64,000 nt of DNA. It comes from Clostridium hydrogenum (GTDB taxonomy: Bacteria; Bacillota; Clostridia; Clostridiales; Clostridiaceae). Every line of letters starts with the position of its first letter. The first letter of the stretch is position 1. The position numbers were made by a program, and so were the translations under genes. Location of the stretch: contig NZ_JAEACT010000002.1 of assembly GCF_021432385.1 (NCBI RefSeq), forward strand, positions 887,501 to 951,500. Direction: 5' to 3'. Below the pieces are notes generated by a model. That model saw only the letters and a list, made by a program, of their open reading frames with translations. It had not been told where the DNA came from and did not search any database. Below, piece after piece: positions 44,133-52,862 of this stretch.

Positions 44133-45611
44133 TTATTCGTTAAAAGTATCAGAATAGTGTTGTAATAAATTATGCTTTAAACTCCAAAGCTCTGAAGACA
44201 AATCAACATAATAAGTATGAGGATTTTCAAGTCTTAAAACTTCAGGCCAAAGTTTTTCTGTTTCAGTTTTAGCTATATCTCTAATTTCTAATACATCTGG
44301 ACTTTCATATTGTAAATTACCATTATTAAATAGTTGCACTCTTAAATCTTTAACGTAGTAATTTTTTAATCTTTTCTTTTTCCATGTATAAATTGGATCA
44401 AATATTACGAGAGGCTTAGATTCATCAATAACTTCATCTGCTAGAGTTACTAAATCTGCAATTGCCATATCTGTTGATTTATCAAAAATTCTGTATATTT
44501 TTTTGAAACCGGGATTAGTTATTTTTCCTTCATTTTCACTTATTTTAATTTTAGGAATTATTTTGCCGTTATCTTCAATAGCTGCTAGTTTATAAACACC
44601 ACCAAAAACTGGTTCTGATTTTGCAGTTATAAGTCTCTCACCAACGCCAAAGCTATCAATAGCTGCACCTTGTGCTAGGACATCAGAAATTATATGTTCA
44701 TCTAATGAATTTGAAATAACAATTTTAGCATCAGGGTAACCAGCTTCATCTAATGCCTTTCTGCAGCGTTTTGTTAAATAGGTTATATCACCACTATCTA
44801 TTCTTATTCCGGCTGGTTTTATGCCTTGAGGCTTAAGTATTTCATCGAATACTTTTATGGCATTAGGAAGACCAGATTTAAGAACATTGTAAGTGTCTAT
44901 AAGTACTAGGCAGTTATCAGGGTATACTTTAGCCCAAGCCTTGAAAGCTTCATATTCATTTTCAAATAATTGTACCCAGCTGTGAGCCATTGTTCCTACA
45001 GCGGGTATTCCAAACATTTCCTCGGAAATTGTGCATGCTGTTGACGAACAGCCGCCTATTACAGCTGCTCTAGCACCATATATTGCACCATCATAGCCTT
45101 GAGCTCTTCGTGAACCAAACTCCATAACAGGTCTTCCGTTAGCAGCACGACAAATTCTATTAGCTTTAGTAGCAATTAAAGTTTGATGATTTACTGTTAA
45201 AAGAATCATGGTTTCTACAAGTTGTGCCTGTATTGCAGGTCCCCTAACTGTAACAAGTGGTTCGTTAGGAAAAACAGGATTTCCTTCTGGCACAGCCCAA
45301 ACATCACAGGAAAATTTAAAATTTCTTAAATAATTTAAAAAATCCTCACAAAAGCAACCCTTATTTCTTAAAAATTCTATATCGTCTTCCGAAAATTTAA
45401 GTGAAGAAAGGTACTCCACCAACTGTTGAACTCCAGCCATAATGCAGTATCCACCGTTATCAGGAATTTGTCTAAAAAACATATCAAAATAAACTGTTTT
45501 TTCTCCAACTTCATTATTTAAAAAACCATTTCCCATTGTAAGTTCATAAAAATCTACAAGCATAGTAAGATTTCGTCCAGTCCTTACATCAAAATTTTTT
45601 CTGTATTCCAT
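44133..45611 (-). CDS. pncB: Nicotinate phosphoribosyltransferase
   Basis: Makes nicotinate mononucleotide from nicotinate and PRPP (NAD salvage). 492 aa from ATG 45611 (GGGAG upstream on the minus strand); the longer in-frame start at 45662 has no such site. Family landmarks: LTMLVDFYELTMGNGF at the N-terminus, EFGSRRAQGYDGAIYGARAA, the His in GTMAHSWVQ, and RIDSGDITYL. Downstream of, and parallel to, a LarA-type gene. Confidence 0.94.
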   Translation of the reverse strand: MEYRKNFDVRTGRNLTMLVDFYELTMGNGFLNNEVGEKTVYFDMFFRQIPDNGGYCIMAGVQQLVEYLSSLKFSEDDIEFLRNKGCFCEDFLNYLRNFKFSCDVWAVPEGNPVFPNEPLVTVRGPAIQAQLVETMILLTVNHQTLIATKANRICRAANGRPVMEFGSRRAQGYDGAIYGARAAVIGGCSSTACTISEEMFGIPAVGTMAHSWVQLFENEYEAFKAWAKVYPDNCLVLIDTYNVLKSGLPNAIKVFDEILKPQGIKPAGIRIDSGDITYLTKRCRKALDEAGYPDAKIVISNSLDEHIISDVLAQGAAIDSFGVGERLITAKSEPVFGGVYKLAAIEDNGKIIPKIKISENEGKITNPGFKKIYRIFDKSTDMAIADLVTLADEVIDESKPLVIFDPIYTWKKKRLKNYYVKDLRVQLFNNGNLQYESPDVLEIRDIAKTETEKLWPEVLRLENPHTYYVDLSSELWSLKHNLLQHYSDTFNE

Positions 45612-45663
45612 AAAAATTCTCCCATCATAAAATATATAAATAAAACTATTTATTTTAAGCAAA

Positions 45664-45690
45664 ATGCTTACATGTAGATTATGTAAGCAT
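45664..45690. promoter_or_regulatory. Palindrome upstream of pncB (operator or weak terminator)
   Basis: atgcttaca (45664-45672) and tgtaagcat (45682-45690) flank a 9-nt centre. It lies 53 bases upstream of the pncB start and ~95 downstream of the larA-like stop. A niacin-responsive operator is possible; a weak terminator is equally possible. Confidence 0.35.
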
Positions 45691-45785
45691 GTTTACTATA
45701 TATTTTAATACCATCTCAATATTATTACAATACCTTTGTATATACAGAGATTAATGATTTCAAAATTAAAATTGCAAATATTAAA

Positions 45786-47075
45786 TTAATCTTTTAATTT
45801 AGGTAAAGTATTAGCTGCATGAGGCATAAGTGTGATTGTAGCATTTTTGTCATTTGTCTTATATGCCAAGGCAAGTGCTTCCTCTATACTCTTAACAACG
45901 GTTATATTTGTTTTTTTAAGTAAATCAGGATCCAATTTTGATACCAATATAACATTGAATTTATCTGAAGTTTCGCTGAAATAGTATCCAACGTATTTGG
46001 AAATGCTATATTTATCTCTAAGAGATTTTTCTCTTTCAGCTGTACTGTTATAATTTAAGAGCATATCTTGAACTTCTTTGTCTCCGCCAAGTCCTTCTCG
46101 ACATTCTGATAAAATTATTAGAGTACCATTATCTTTAGTTGCAGCTCTTGAATTTATTAAAGTTTTAATAGATTGATATAAATTAATATCTTTTGGGAAA
46201 CCACAGGCAGATGCAATTGTAATGTCGGATTTTTCTTCTATAGCAACACCATCCATATCATCTATCATTTTTCGACCCTTGGCATGTGCAGATATGTAGT
46301 TACCAGATACTGCACCAACAATAGTTCCATCTTCGCCAATTACTACATTAAACATGAAAGTTGGCCTTACAAAACTTGCAGCTTCAAGCATATCTATATG
46401 GATAGGATTATCTTCTATGTTACCAGAACGTACAGTTGGATAAGTACCACCACCAAAATTTTTACTTAAGGATAAAGCATGATTTGACATTATTGATTCA
46501 TAGGAAGCTATTCCTGGAAGAATAGTTTTTTTGCCACCACTAAATCCTACTAAAAAATGGTATATTATTGAGCCTGTTATTATAATGTGATCACAATTTA
46601 ATGCTATTTTATTTATAGAAACAGGTGTACCGTAATTTGTTGTCCCTAAATAAACTAGATTGTTTTTGTCTAGGCAGTCATGATCTATTATTTTAAATCT
46701 TTTAGAAAGCTCTTTGCCTAGAAGTTTTTCATGTTCTTCTTTAGTTTGTTTTCTATGAGTACCTGTAGCTGAGAGGAAAATTATGTCCTCATCTTTAATT
46801 CCGCCAGCATTTAATTCGGAAACAAGTTTAGGAAGATATATATCTGTTCTTTGCCAAGCTCTTGTAATATCAGGTATAACTAGACATACAGTTTCACCAG
46901 CATGTACTAATTCTTTTAATCGTGCACTGTCTGTTGGATGCTCTATTGCATCATCTATAACCTCAGTTTCTGATTTTGTGACTTTAAATTCATTACTTTT
47001 AATTATTTCAATCACATTTTTTTCATCTACAGGAACATCAATTTCCAAGTCCCCATATTTCATCATTTTGTCCAT
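45786..47075 (-). CDS. LarA-type nickel-pincer racemase/epimerase (DUF2088)
   Basis: 429 aa. The four LarA residues known from the L. plantarum lactate racemase (H108, H174, K184, H200, from memory) are all here shifted by one: H107 (ATGTHRKQ), H173 (IIYHFLVGF), K183 (SGGKKTIL), H199 (MSNHAL). K183 would bind the nickel-pincer nucleotide. Substrate could be lactate or another 2-hydroxy acid. The cofactor makers larB, larC, larE are not in this window. ATG 47075 follows AGAGGG on the minus strand. Followed by pncB. Confidence 0.88.
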   Translation of the reverse strand: MDKMMKYGDLEIDVPVDEKNVIEIIKSNEFKVTKSETEVIDDAIEHPTDSARLKELVHAGETVCLVIPDITRAWQRTDIYLPKLVSELNAGGIKDEDIIFLSATGTHRKQTKEEHEKLLGKELSKRFKIIDHDCLDKNNLVYLGTTNYGTPVSINKIALNCDHIIITGSIIYHFLVGFSGGKKTILPGIASYESIMSNHALSLSKNFGGGTYPTVRSGNIEDNPIHIDMLEAASFVRPTFMFNVVIGEDGTIVGAVSGNYISAHAKGRKMIDDMDGVAIEEKSDITIASACGFPKDINLYQSIKTLINSRAATKDNGTLIILSECREGLGGDKEVQDMLLNYNSTAEREKSLRDKYSISKYVGYYFSETSDKFNVILVSKLDPDLLKKTNITVVKSIEEALALAYKTNDKNATITLMPHAANTLPKLKD

Positions 47076-47177
47076 CGAATAGCCCTCTTTCTAATATTGT
47101 TATTGCATGTATTAATATTCAATAATAATTAATAATTACTTAGATTTTACTACTGATAAATAATATGTCAACACAAA

Positions 47178-47260
47178 TTTAAAGGAAAGGTTATGTTTTA
47201 AAATAATGATGATATGAGCTTATGACATTAATTGATTCTAAAAAATTATTTAAAACATAG
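47178..47260. repeat. Palindromic repeat 'ctatgttttaaata' family, copy 3
   Basis: Leader aaaggaaagg then ttatgttttaaaataat (47190-47206); right arm attatttaaaacata (47246-47259) and ag. It ends exactly where the truncated hydrolase reading frame begins, and its last bases supply an in-frame TAG (47258-47260). Confidence 0.75.
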
Positions 47261-47896
47261 GGATTTGGTAATTCAGATAAGCCTTGGACTGGATACGACT
47301 ACGATAGATTGTCAGATGATGTTAGGTGCATTGTTGAGGCACTTAAGTTGCGTGATTTTACACTCGCAGGACATTCAACTGGAGGGGCTATAGCTATTAG
47401 GTATATGGCACGCCATAAAGGTTTTGGAGTAGCTAAACTTGTCCTTATTGCAGCAGCAGCTCCTAGTCTTATTAAGCGTCCCAATTTCCCATATGGGTTA
47501 GAAAAAGAGGCTGTGATGAAAATTATTCAGGGAACATATAATGATCGTCCTAAAATGCTGACGGATTTCGGTGATACATTTTTCTTTCAGTATATAACTA
47601 AACCATTCTCAGACTGGTTCTTTCAATTAGGATTACAGGCTGGCGGCTGGGCAACTGCGGAAATTGCAAATACTTGGATAAATGAAGTGCTGTTTTTTGA
47701 TCTAGGAACAATAAATGTCCCAACTTTAATTATTCATGGTATTCATGATAAGGTTGTTCCATTTGAACTTGGTGAAATACAAAATAAAATGATTAAATAC
47801 TCAAAACTTATACCATTTAAATACAGCGGTCATGGATCATTCTATGACGAGCGTGACAAATTTAACAAAGAAATGATTAATTTTATTGAAGAGTAA
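47261..47896 (+). pseudogene. 5'-truncated alpha/beta hydrolase
   Basis: The frame opens mid-domain: GFGNSDKPWTGYDYDR (47261-47308), a segment normally ~50-60 residues into such hydrolases, directly after an in-frame TAG from the repeat. Downstream are the nucleophile GHSTGG, the acid in HGIHDKVVPF and the His in SGHGSFYD, ending normally in FIEE. The missing N-terminus includes the oxyanion-hole HG motif and the first strands. A TTG at 47309 could start a 195-aa protein, but no ribosome binding site is seen. Base use is less A+T-rich than neighbours in places, so the gene may have been acquired before it broke. Confidence 0.82.
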
Positions 47897-47964
47897 AGCT
47901 TTTTTAATGTAGAGCGTCTTAATAAAACTATTTAATACGTATCTTAAAATTATTGCGAACTAAT

Positions 47965-48179
47965 TTAATCAATTCACAATTCACAGTTCACAATGCACAA
48001 TGAAGGATGATTTGCCTTCCTTGCGTCAGGTAAATCTTAAATTATAAGCTTCGCTTAGCACCATAAATGGTGCTATTGCGTAAGCAATAAAAAAAAATAA
48101 GTTTTAAGATTTTCTGTAGCTTTGCTACAGAAAATCCACCTTCATTGTGAATTGTGCATCGTGAATTGTGAATTGATTT
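47965..48179. repeat. Palindromic element with period-7 ends, copy 3 ('attcaca' type)
   Basis: 7-mers attcaca, attcaca, gttcaca, atgcaca, then atgaaggatgattt on the left; the inverse on the right (accttcattgtgaattg...). Small hairpins inside: gcttcgcttagc, tgctattgcgtaagcaat and tgtagctttgctaca, the last two also in copy 1. Confidence 0.88.
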
Positions 48180-48288
48180 AATTCGCATTATTTAAAATTT
48201 GTGCATAAAATAATTTTGTGTGACAACTCCAATTTGCATAAAAAAATATACATGTTATTATAAATAGGTAATTTGTACATAATTAATA

Positions 48289-48388
48289 TATAGGGGCATG
48301 TGAAAAATATAGTTGCTCTTTTTATGAGCCGCTTATAAGGTTTTATGTGAAGTATATCTATAAAATATATTTTTCACATCCGCTTATA
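48289..48388. repeat. 105-bp 'catgtgaaaaatata' palindrome, copy 1
   Basis: tataggggcatgtgaaaaat... (from 48289) pairs with ...atatttttcacatccgctta (to 48387). Internal tatgagccgcttataagg. The reverse complement of the element at 61004 matches nearly base for base. Confidence 0.85.
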
Positions 48389-48411
48389 TCTATAAAAAGC
48401 AAGGAGTATTT

Positions 48412-50412
48412 ATGAAATATAAATTAGACGATTCGCAGAAAAAAGCTGTTGTTACAAATGAAAAAAATGTTCTTGTGGTTGCAGCACCTGGTTCAGGTAA
48501 AACACTTGTTATAATAAATAGAACATCGTATTTAATAAAAAATAAGGGTATAGCACCTAAAAATATCATTGTTATAACTTTTACAAAAGCAGCAGCTAAA
48601 AATATGAAAGAGAGATACATAAAAATTTATGGGGAAAATAATACTCCTTTTTTTGGAACCTTCCATGGATTGTTTTATAAAATATTGAAGAGATATAAGG
48701 GCAATATTAGGATAATTGAAGAGTATGAAAAGTACAGGCTTATTAGAGGAATTTTGCTAAAATACATGGATGAAATAAGTGATGATAAAATAAAAGAAGT
48801 TGTAAATGATATATCCTTAATGAAAAGCAAACAGGAGGATATAAATAATTTTAAAGCACATGTGGATGGAGAAGTATTTAAAGAATGTGTTGAAGGTTAT
48901 AACATATATAAAGAAGAAAATGGACTTATGGATTTTGACGATTTGCAGCTTCAGTGCATAAAACTATTTAAGGAAAATAGTGTACTTCTTGAAGGATATG
49001 GTAAGCTTTTTAAGCATATTCTTGTAGATGAGTTTCAAGATGTGGATTCACTTCAAATAGAACTTCTTAAAATGTTCAATTCTACAAGTAACATCTATGC
49101 AGTTGGTGACGAGGATCAGTGCATTTATTCATTTAGGGGATCAAAGCCTGAATGCATGGTAGATTTTGAAAAGATATTTAATGGCGGAGAAAAGGTATAT
49201 TTAAATACTAATTATAGAAGCGTAAGCAATATTGTTGAGATATCAAAAGAGCTTATAGGGAATAATGTTATGAGAAACTCAAAAGATATTAATTTTTTTA
49301 AGGACTTTAAAGGTAACATAACTATTATCAATAGTAAAAATGAAAATTCAGAAGCAGAAAAAATAGCTTTAGAAGTACTGAAAGTAAGAAATGCTTCAGA
49401 GTGTAACTATTCTGATATTGCTGTCCTGTATAGAACAAATGTTGAAAGTAGAAGTTTAATTGATAGCTTTATAAGAAGAAATATTCCATTTAGATTTTTA
49501 GATAGGGAGTATAATTTTTTTCACCATTTTATATGTAAGGATTTAATTGCATATTTAAAATTAAGTATAGATGAATACGATAGGGAAAGTTTTCTTAGAA
49601 TAATAAATAAACCTTTTAGATATATAAGTAAGCTTGCACTTGAAAAAGTTAGAAGCCATAGTTATAAAGAAAATTGTTTCGATATATTAAAAGATATAGA
49701 AGATATACCTGTTTTTCAGCTGAATACCATGGATAAGCTTGATAAAAATATAGCCTCATTAAATAAAATGTCACTTTTGAGTGCCGTACAGTATGTTATT
49801 TCAGATTTGGGATATGCTGATTACATAAAAGAGTATTCAATAAAATATAAAATTGATATAAATGAACTTAATGATATAATGGAAGAATTTAAAAGTTCTT
49901 GTGATGGTTATGGCACTATAATTAACTTTTTAGCGCATGTAGCTGAAGTAGAAGAAATGATGAAGAATAATAAATTTCATAGAGATAAGGATAGGGTAAT
50001 TTTAAGCACTATTCACGGTGTAAAGGGCATGGAGTTTAAAAATGTATTTATAGTAAACTGCGTAGAGGACAACATCCCTCATAAAAACAGCATTCCAGAT
50101 AATATAGAAGAGGAGAGACGGCTTTTTTATGTTGGAATTACAAGGGCAATAGATAATTTATGGCTTTGCATAACAAATGAAGTTAAGGGAAGCGTGAGAA
50201 AGCCATCGAGATTTATTGGTGAGTGTAAACTTCAAGAAAACGGGGTAGAACTTGTTTTTAAAAAGGGAGATATTGTGGAACATGCGGCTTTTGGCAGGGG
50301 TACAGTATTAAATATGACTAGTGAGGTTACGGAGATTCAGTTTGAAAATGCAGCTCGCAAGTTTGATACTACGGTGCTCGTTAATTGCGATTTGGTTAAA
50401 AAGGTGGAGTGA
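48412..50412 (+). CDS. UvrD/PcrA-like superfamily 1 DNA helicase
   Basis: 666 aa. Motif Ia and Walker A APGSGKT (25-31), motif II VDEFQDVD, motif III GDEDQCIYSFRGS, motif V TIHGVKGMEFKNVFIV, motif VI RRLFYVGITRA. The C-terminal KKGDIVEHAAFGRGTVLNM matches the PcrA/UvrD C-terminal Tudor-like domain that binds RNA polymerase. It is somewhat shorter than PcrA (~720-740 aa), mainly in the 2B region. Cytosolic 3'-5' translocase. ATG 48412 follows AGCAAGGAG. Confidence 0.9.
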   Translation: MKYKLDDSQKKAVVTNEKNVLVVAAPGSGKTLVIINRTSYLIKNKGIAPKNIIVITFTKAAAKNMKERYIKIYGENNTPFFGTFHGLFYKILKRYKGNIRIIEEYEKYRLIRGILLKYMDEISDDKIKEVVNDISLMKSKQEDINNFKAHVDGEVFKECVEGYNIYKEENGLMDFDDLQLQCIKLFKENSVLLEGYGKLFKHILVDEFQDVDSLQIELLKMFNSTSNIYAVGDEDQCIYSFRGSKPECMVDFEKIFNGGEKVYLNTNYRSVSNIVEISKELIGNNVMRNSKDINFFKDFKGNITIINSKNENSEAEKIALEVLKVRNASECNYSDIAVLYRTNVESRSLIDSFIRRNIPFRFLDREYNFFHHFICKDLIAYLKLSIDEYDRESFLRIINKPFRYISKLALEKVRSHSYKENCFDILKDIEDIPVFQLNTMDKLDKNIASLNKMSLLSAVQYVISDLGYADYIKEYSIKYKIDINELNDIMEEFKSSCDGYGTIINFLAHVAEVEEMMKNNKFHRDKDRVILSTIHGVKGMEFKNVFIVNCVEDNIPHKNSIPDNIEEERRLFYVGITRAIDNLWLCITNEVKGSVRKPSRFIGECKLQENGVELVFKKGDIVEHAAFGRGTVLNMTSEVTEIQFENAARKFDTTVLVNCDLVKKVE

Positions 50413-50507
50413 TATTTTTTTAATATGCCTAGTATTGATTCTATTTATATAAAATGCCATAATATTAATACAAACGAAAAATAATGGTAGTTTTGAGGGA
50501 TGCTAAA

Positions 50508-51671
50508 ATGTGTAAGAAATTTATAACCATAATTACTTTCATGCTCTTATTATTGATATCTACAAGTGTAAAAGCAGCTGCATTTACTGATAATCAAATT
50601 GTAGATTCAAACAAAACTTGGACAATTCACTTTAACGATGAAGTTTTACTTGATGACTTGACTAAGCAGGATATTGTTGTAACGGATAGTAACGGGAATA
50701 ACGTCAATGCCCCAGTTAAATTTGGACAAGATAATAAAACGATAATAGTTAGTCCTCCAAAGGATGAATATAAATTTGGAGAAAAGTATAAACTTAATAT
50801 TGGGACAAAAGTACATAATAAAAATAACAATAGTATAAGAAATACAGTTACATTGAATTTTAGTATTAAAAGTGAGGAAAGAGGAAATACAAACAGCAAT
50901 ATTATTGATAATGGTTTATTTGCGGGAGACGGAAATTATATATACTATAATGCTTTTTCAACTGATCATAAATTGTATAGAATGAATAAGGATGGTACAA
51001 ATAAAATTAAATTATCTGATGACGAAGCCTGTAACATAAATGTTTATGAGGGATATGTATATTACATTAATCAAGGTGATAACAGTAAAATATATAGAGT
51101 TAAAGTTGATGGAACGGAAAGAATTAAATTAAATGATGAAGATAGAATTCATAATATAAATATTACAAATGGGTTTATATATTATATTAATAAAAATTAT
51201 ATGATATGTAAAACTAAGCTTGATGGAAGCTGCAAAACCAATATAACTTATGATGCTGCACAATTTCTTAATGTAGAAAATGGATGGATATATTATAGAA
51301 ACAGTTCTGATGATGGAAAGGTATATAAAGTATCTATAAATGGTGGGCAGAGAACTAAATTAAATGATGATAATGTAAATACACTTGTTGTTCAAGGAAA
51401 TTTCATTTACTACACTAAATTGGCCACCAATGGAATATTTAAGATGGATTTAGATGGAAACAATAATACTAAAGTACATAATGAAGGAATATCGATTAAT
51501 GTTAGTGATAAGTATATTTATTTTTCTTTGAGCAGCGGCGCTATATATAGGATGGACTTGGATGGAGAAAATATAATTAAGTTATCAGAAGGTACACCTA
51601 TGAATTATATAAATGTAATAGGAGATTCTATTTATTTTATAGATATTACAAATAAAACAATGGTACAATAA
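50508..51671 (+). CDS. Secreted DUF5050 beta-propeller-like protein with Ig-like domain
   Basis: 388 aa from ATG 50508, 8 bases after TTGAGGG; in-frame starts at 50484 and 50499 are rejected. Signal peptide (~1-24, ends VKAAA). Ig-like domain (~25-120, SbsA-type: WTIHFNDEV, YKLNIGTKV). Then six or more ~38-residue repeats with (I/V)YYxN...(K/Y)RMxxDGTxxxKL, the DUF5050 pattern. Exported, probably free or loosely wall-bound. Function unknown. Confidence 0.8.
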   Translation: MCKKFITIITFMLLLLISTSVKAAAFTDNQIVDSNKTWTIHFNDEVLLDDLTKQDIVVTDSNGNNVNAPVKFGQDNKTIIVSPPKDEYKFGEKYKLNIGTKVHNKNNNSIRNTVTLNFSIKSEERGNTNSNIIDNGLFAGDGNYIYYNAFSTDHKLYRMNKDGTNKIKLSDDEACNINVYEGYVYYINQGDNSKIYRVKVDGTERIKLNDEDRIHNINITNGFIYYINKNYMICKTKLDGSCKTNITYDAAQFLNVENGWIYYRNSSDDGKVYKVSINGGQRTKLNDDNVNTLVVQGNFIYYTKLATNGIFKMDLDGNNNTKVHNEGISINVSDKYIYFSLSSGAIYRMDLDGENIIKLSEGTPMNYINVIGDSIYFIDITNKTMVQ

Positions 51672-51758
51672 AGAAATTAGGGAGTTGGCAGTTTAAATTA
51701 CTGTGAACTCTCTATTTTTTTCTGTAAAATACAAATATATTTGAACTTTCTATATAAA

Positions 51759-51859
51759 GATAAACCACCTTGAAACTTAAAATTTATTTGTACCAAAATG
51801 CCGTCTTCTTGACATTATGGTGCACATAAATTTTAATAGTTGAAATGGTTTATCTATAA
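51759..51859. repeat. 100-bp 'gataaacca' palindrome, copy C
   Basis: gataaaccacc...ggtttatctata arms and internal ccaaaatgccgtcttc/ttgacattatgg. Nearly identical to copy B at 43981. Confidence 0.88.
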
Positions 51860-52085
51860 TAAGAATTTAATTAAAAATTTAATTTTGTTAAAACATACTT
51901 GAAAAAAGTAAATAAAAATAATATTATAGTAGTAAAGTATATAAATTACAAAATTGGAATTAGATAAAGTTAAATGAAATAAAAATAAACTAATTAAAAA
52001 TAAATTCAAACTAATAACAAGCTTAAAAGCTGATAGTATATTAAATTATATTATATAAAAATCCATAAATGAAAGGATAAAAGTA
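51860..52085. other. A+T-rich leader of the lipoprotein-lipase module
   Basis: No ORF or RNA recognised. Presumably holds the promoter; several TATAAT-like strings are present and none stands out. Confidence 0.4.
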
Positions 52086-52844
52086 ATGAGCATAAAAATA
52101 AAAAGGAAAAAGATATCAATTATTTTGATACTTGCTTTAATAGGAGGAACTATGGTGGGTTGTGGACAAAGTGATACAAAAAAAGAAGGACCAGTACAAA
52201 TAAAAATGGAGAAATATATAAAGGATGCGTACAAAGAAGATTTTGTGGTGGAAGTACCAATTATGCATAGAGATGAAGGTGGAATATCAAATTACGATAA
52301 TGCAGTGGCATATCCAAAAAAAGATAAGAGTCTAAAATTTGAGATAGACTATAGGGGCGGTAAATTTAGCGATAATTATATGGATGTTAAATGGTCAAGA
52401 GAAGGAAGCCCAATTGTTGGAAATAGGTTAAGAGAAGTGTATGGTGAAAATACCAAATATGATTTTGAGTTGACTGAAGAAATAAATGAAAATACAAAGA
52501 AAATGAATTATAAAGAAGTAACAGAAAATTACCCAGATAAGGGAGCTATAAGATTGGTGTATTATGTGTTCTTAGATGGCTCATTAGATAAACAGAAGGA
52601 AGGAGAGAGGGCATATGATATTTTAAAGACTACAATTTTAGATAATAAGATTAAAGAATATTTATTTACTGTATTCTTTGTTGATAGAAAATATAAAGAT
52701 TTAATTATGAATAATAAAATTGATTACGAAATGTTAGATAATGATGATTTATATAAATCAAAAAAATTAGTAAATGGAATCTATAGCACTGAATTAAGTA
52801 ATGTAAGAAATAAAGATGATTTAATAAAAAGATTTAGATACTAG
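52086..52844 (+). CDS. Lipoprotein, candidate immunity protein for the adjacent lipase
   Basis: 252 aa. Positive N-terminus, hydrophobic core and lipobox MVGC with lipid-modified Cys at ~22. The mature part is polar with no recognised domain. It would sit on the outer face of the membrane, the place where an incoming phospholipase acts. Its stop lies 18 bases before the lipase start and its end overlaps the lipase ribosome binding site, so the two are tightly coupled. In Staphylococcus aureus the T7SS lipase TslA is paired with a lipoprotein immunity factor, TilA; the same pairing is inferred here. Confidence 0.65.
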   Translation: MSIKIKRKKISIILILALIGGTMVGCGQSDTKKEGPVQIKMEKYIKDAYKEDFVVEVPIMHRDEGGISNYDNAVAYPKKDKSLKFEIDYRGGKFSDNYMDVKWSREGSPIVGNRLREVYGENTKYDFELTEEINENTKKMNYKEVTENYPDKGAIRLVYYVFLDGSLDKQKEGERAYDILKTTILDNKIKEYLFTVFFVDRKYKDLIMNNKIDYEMLDNDDLYKSKKLVNGIYSTELSNVRNKDDLIKRFRY

Positions 52845-52862
52845 GGGAGGTGAACAGTATAA

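Noticed and set aside
47309..47896. Intact 195-aa hydrolase starting at TTG 47309
   Set aside because: The frame extends upstream into conserved hydrolase sequence without a start codon or ribosome binding site, so it is better explained as a truncated gene.
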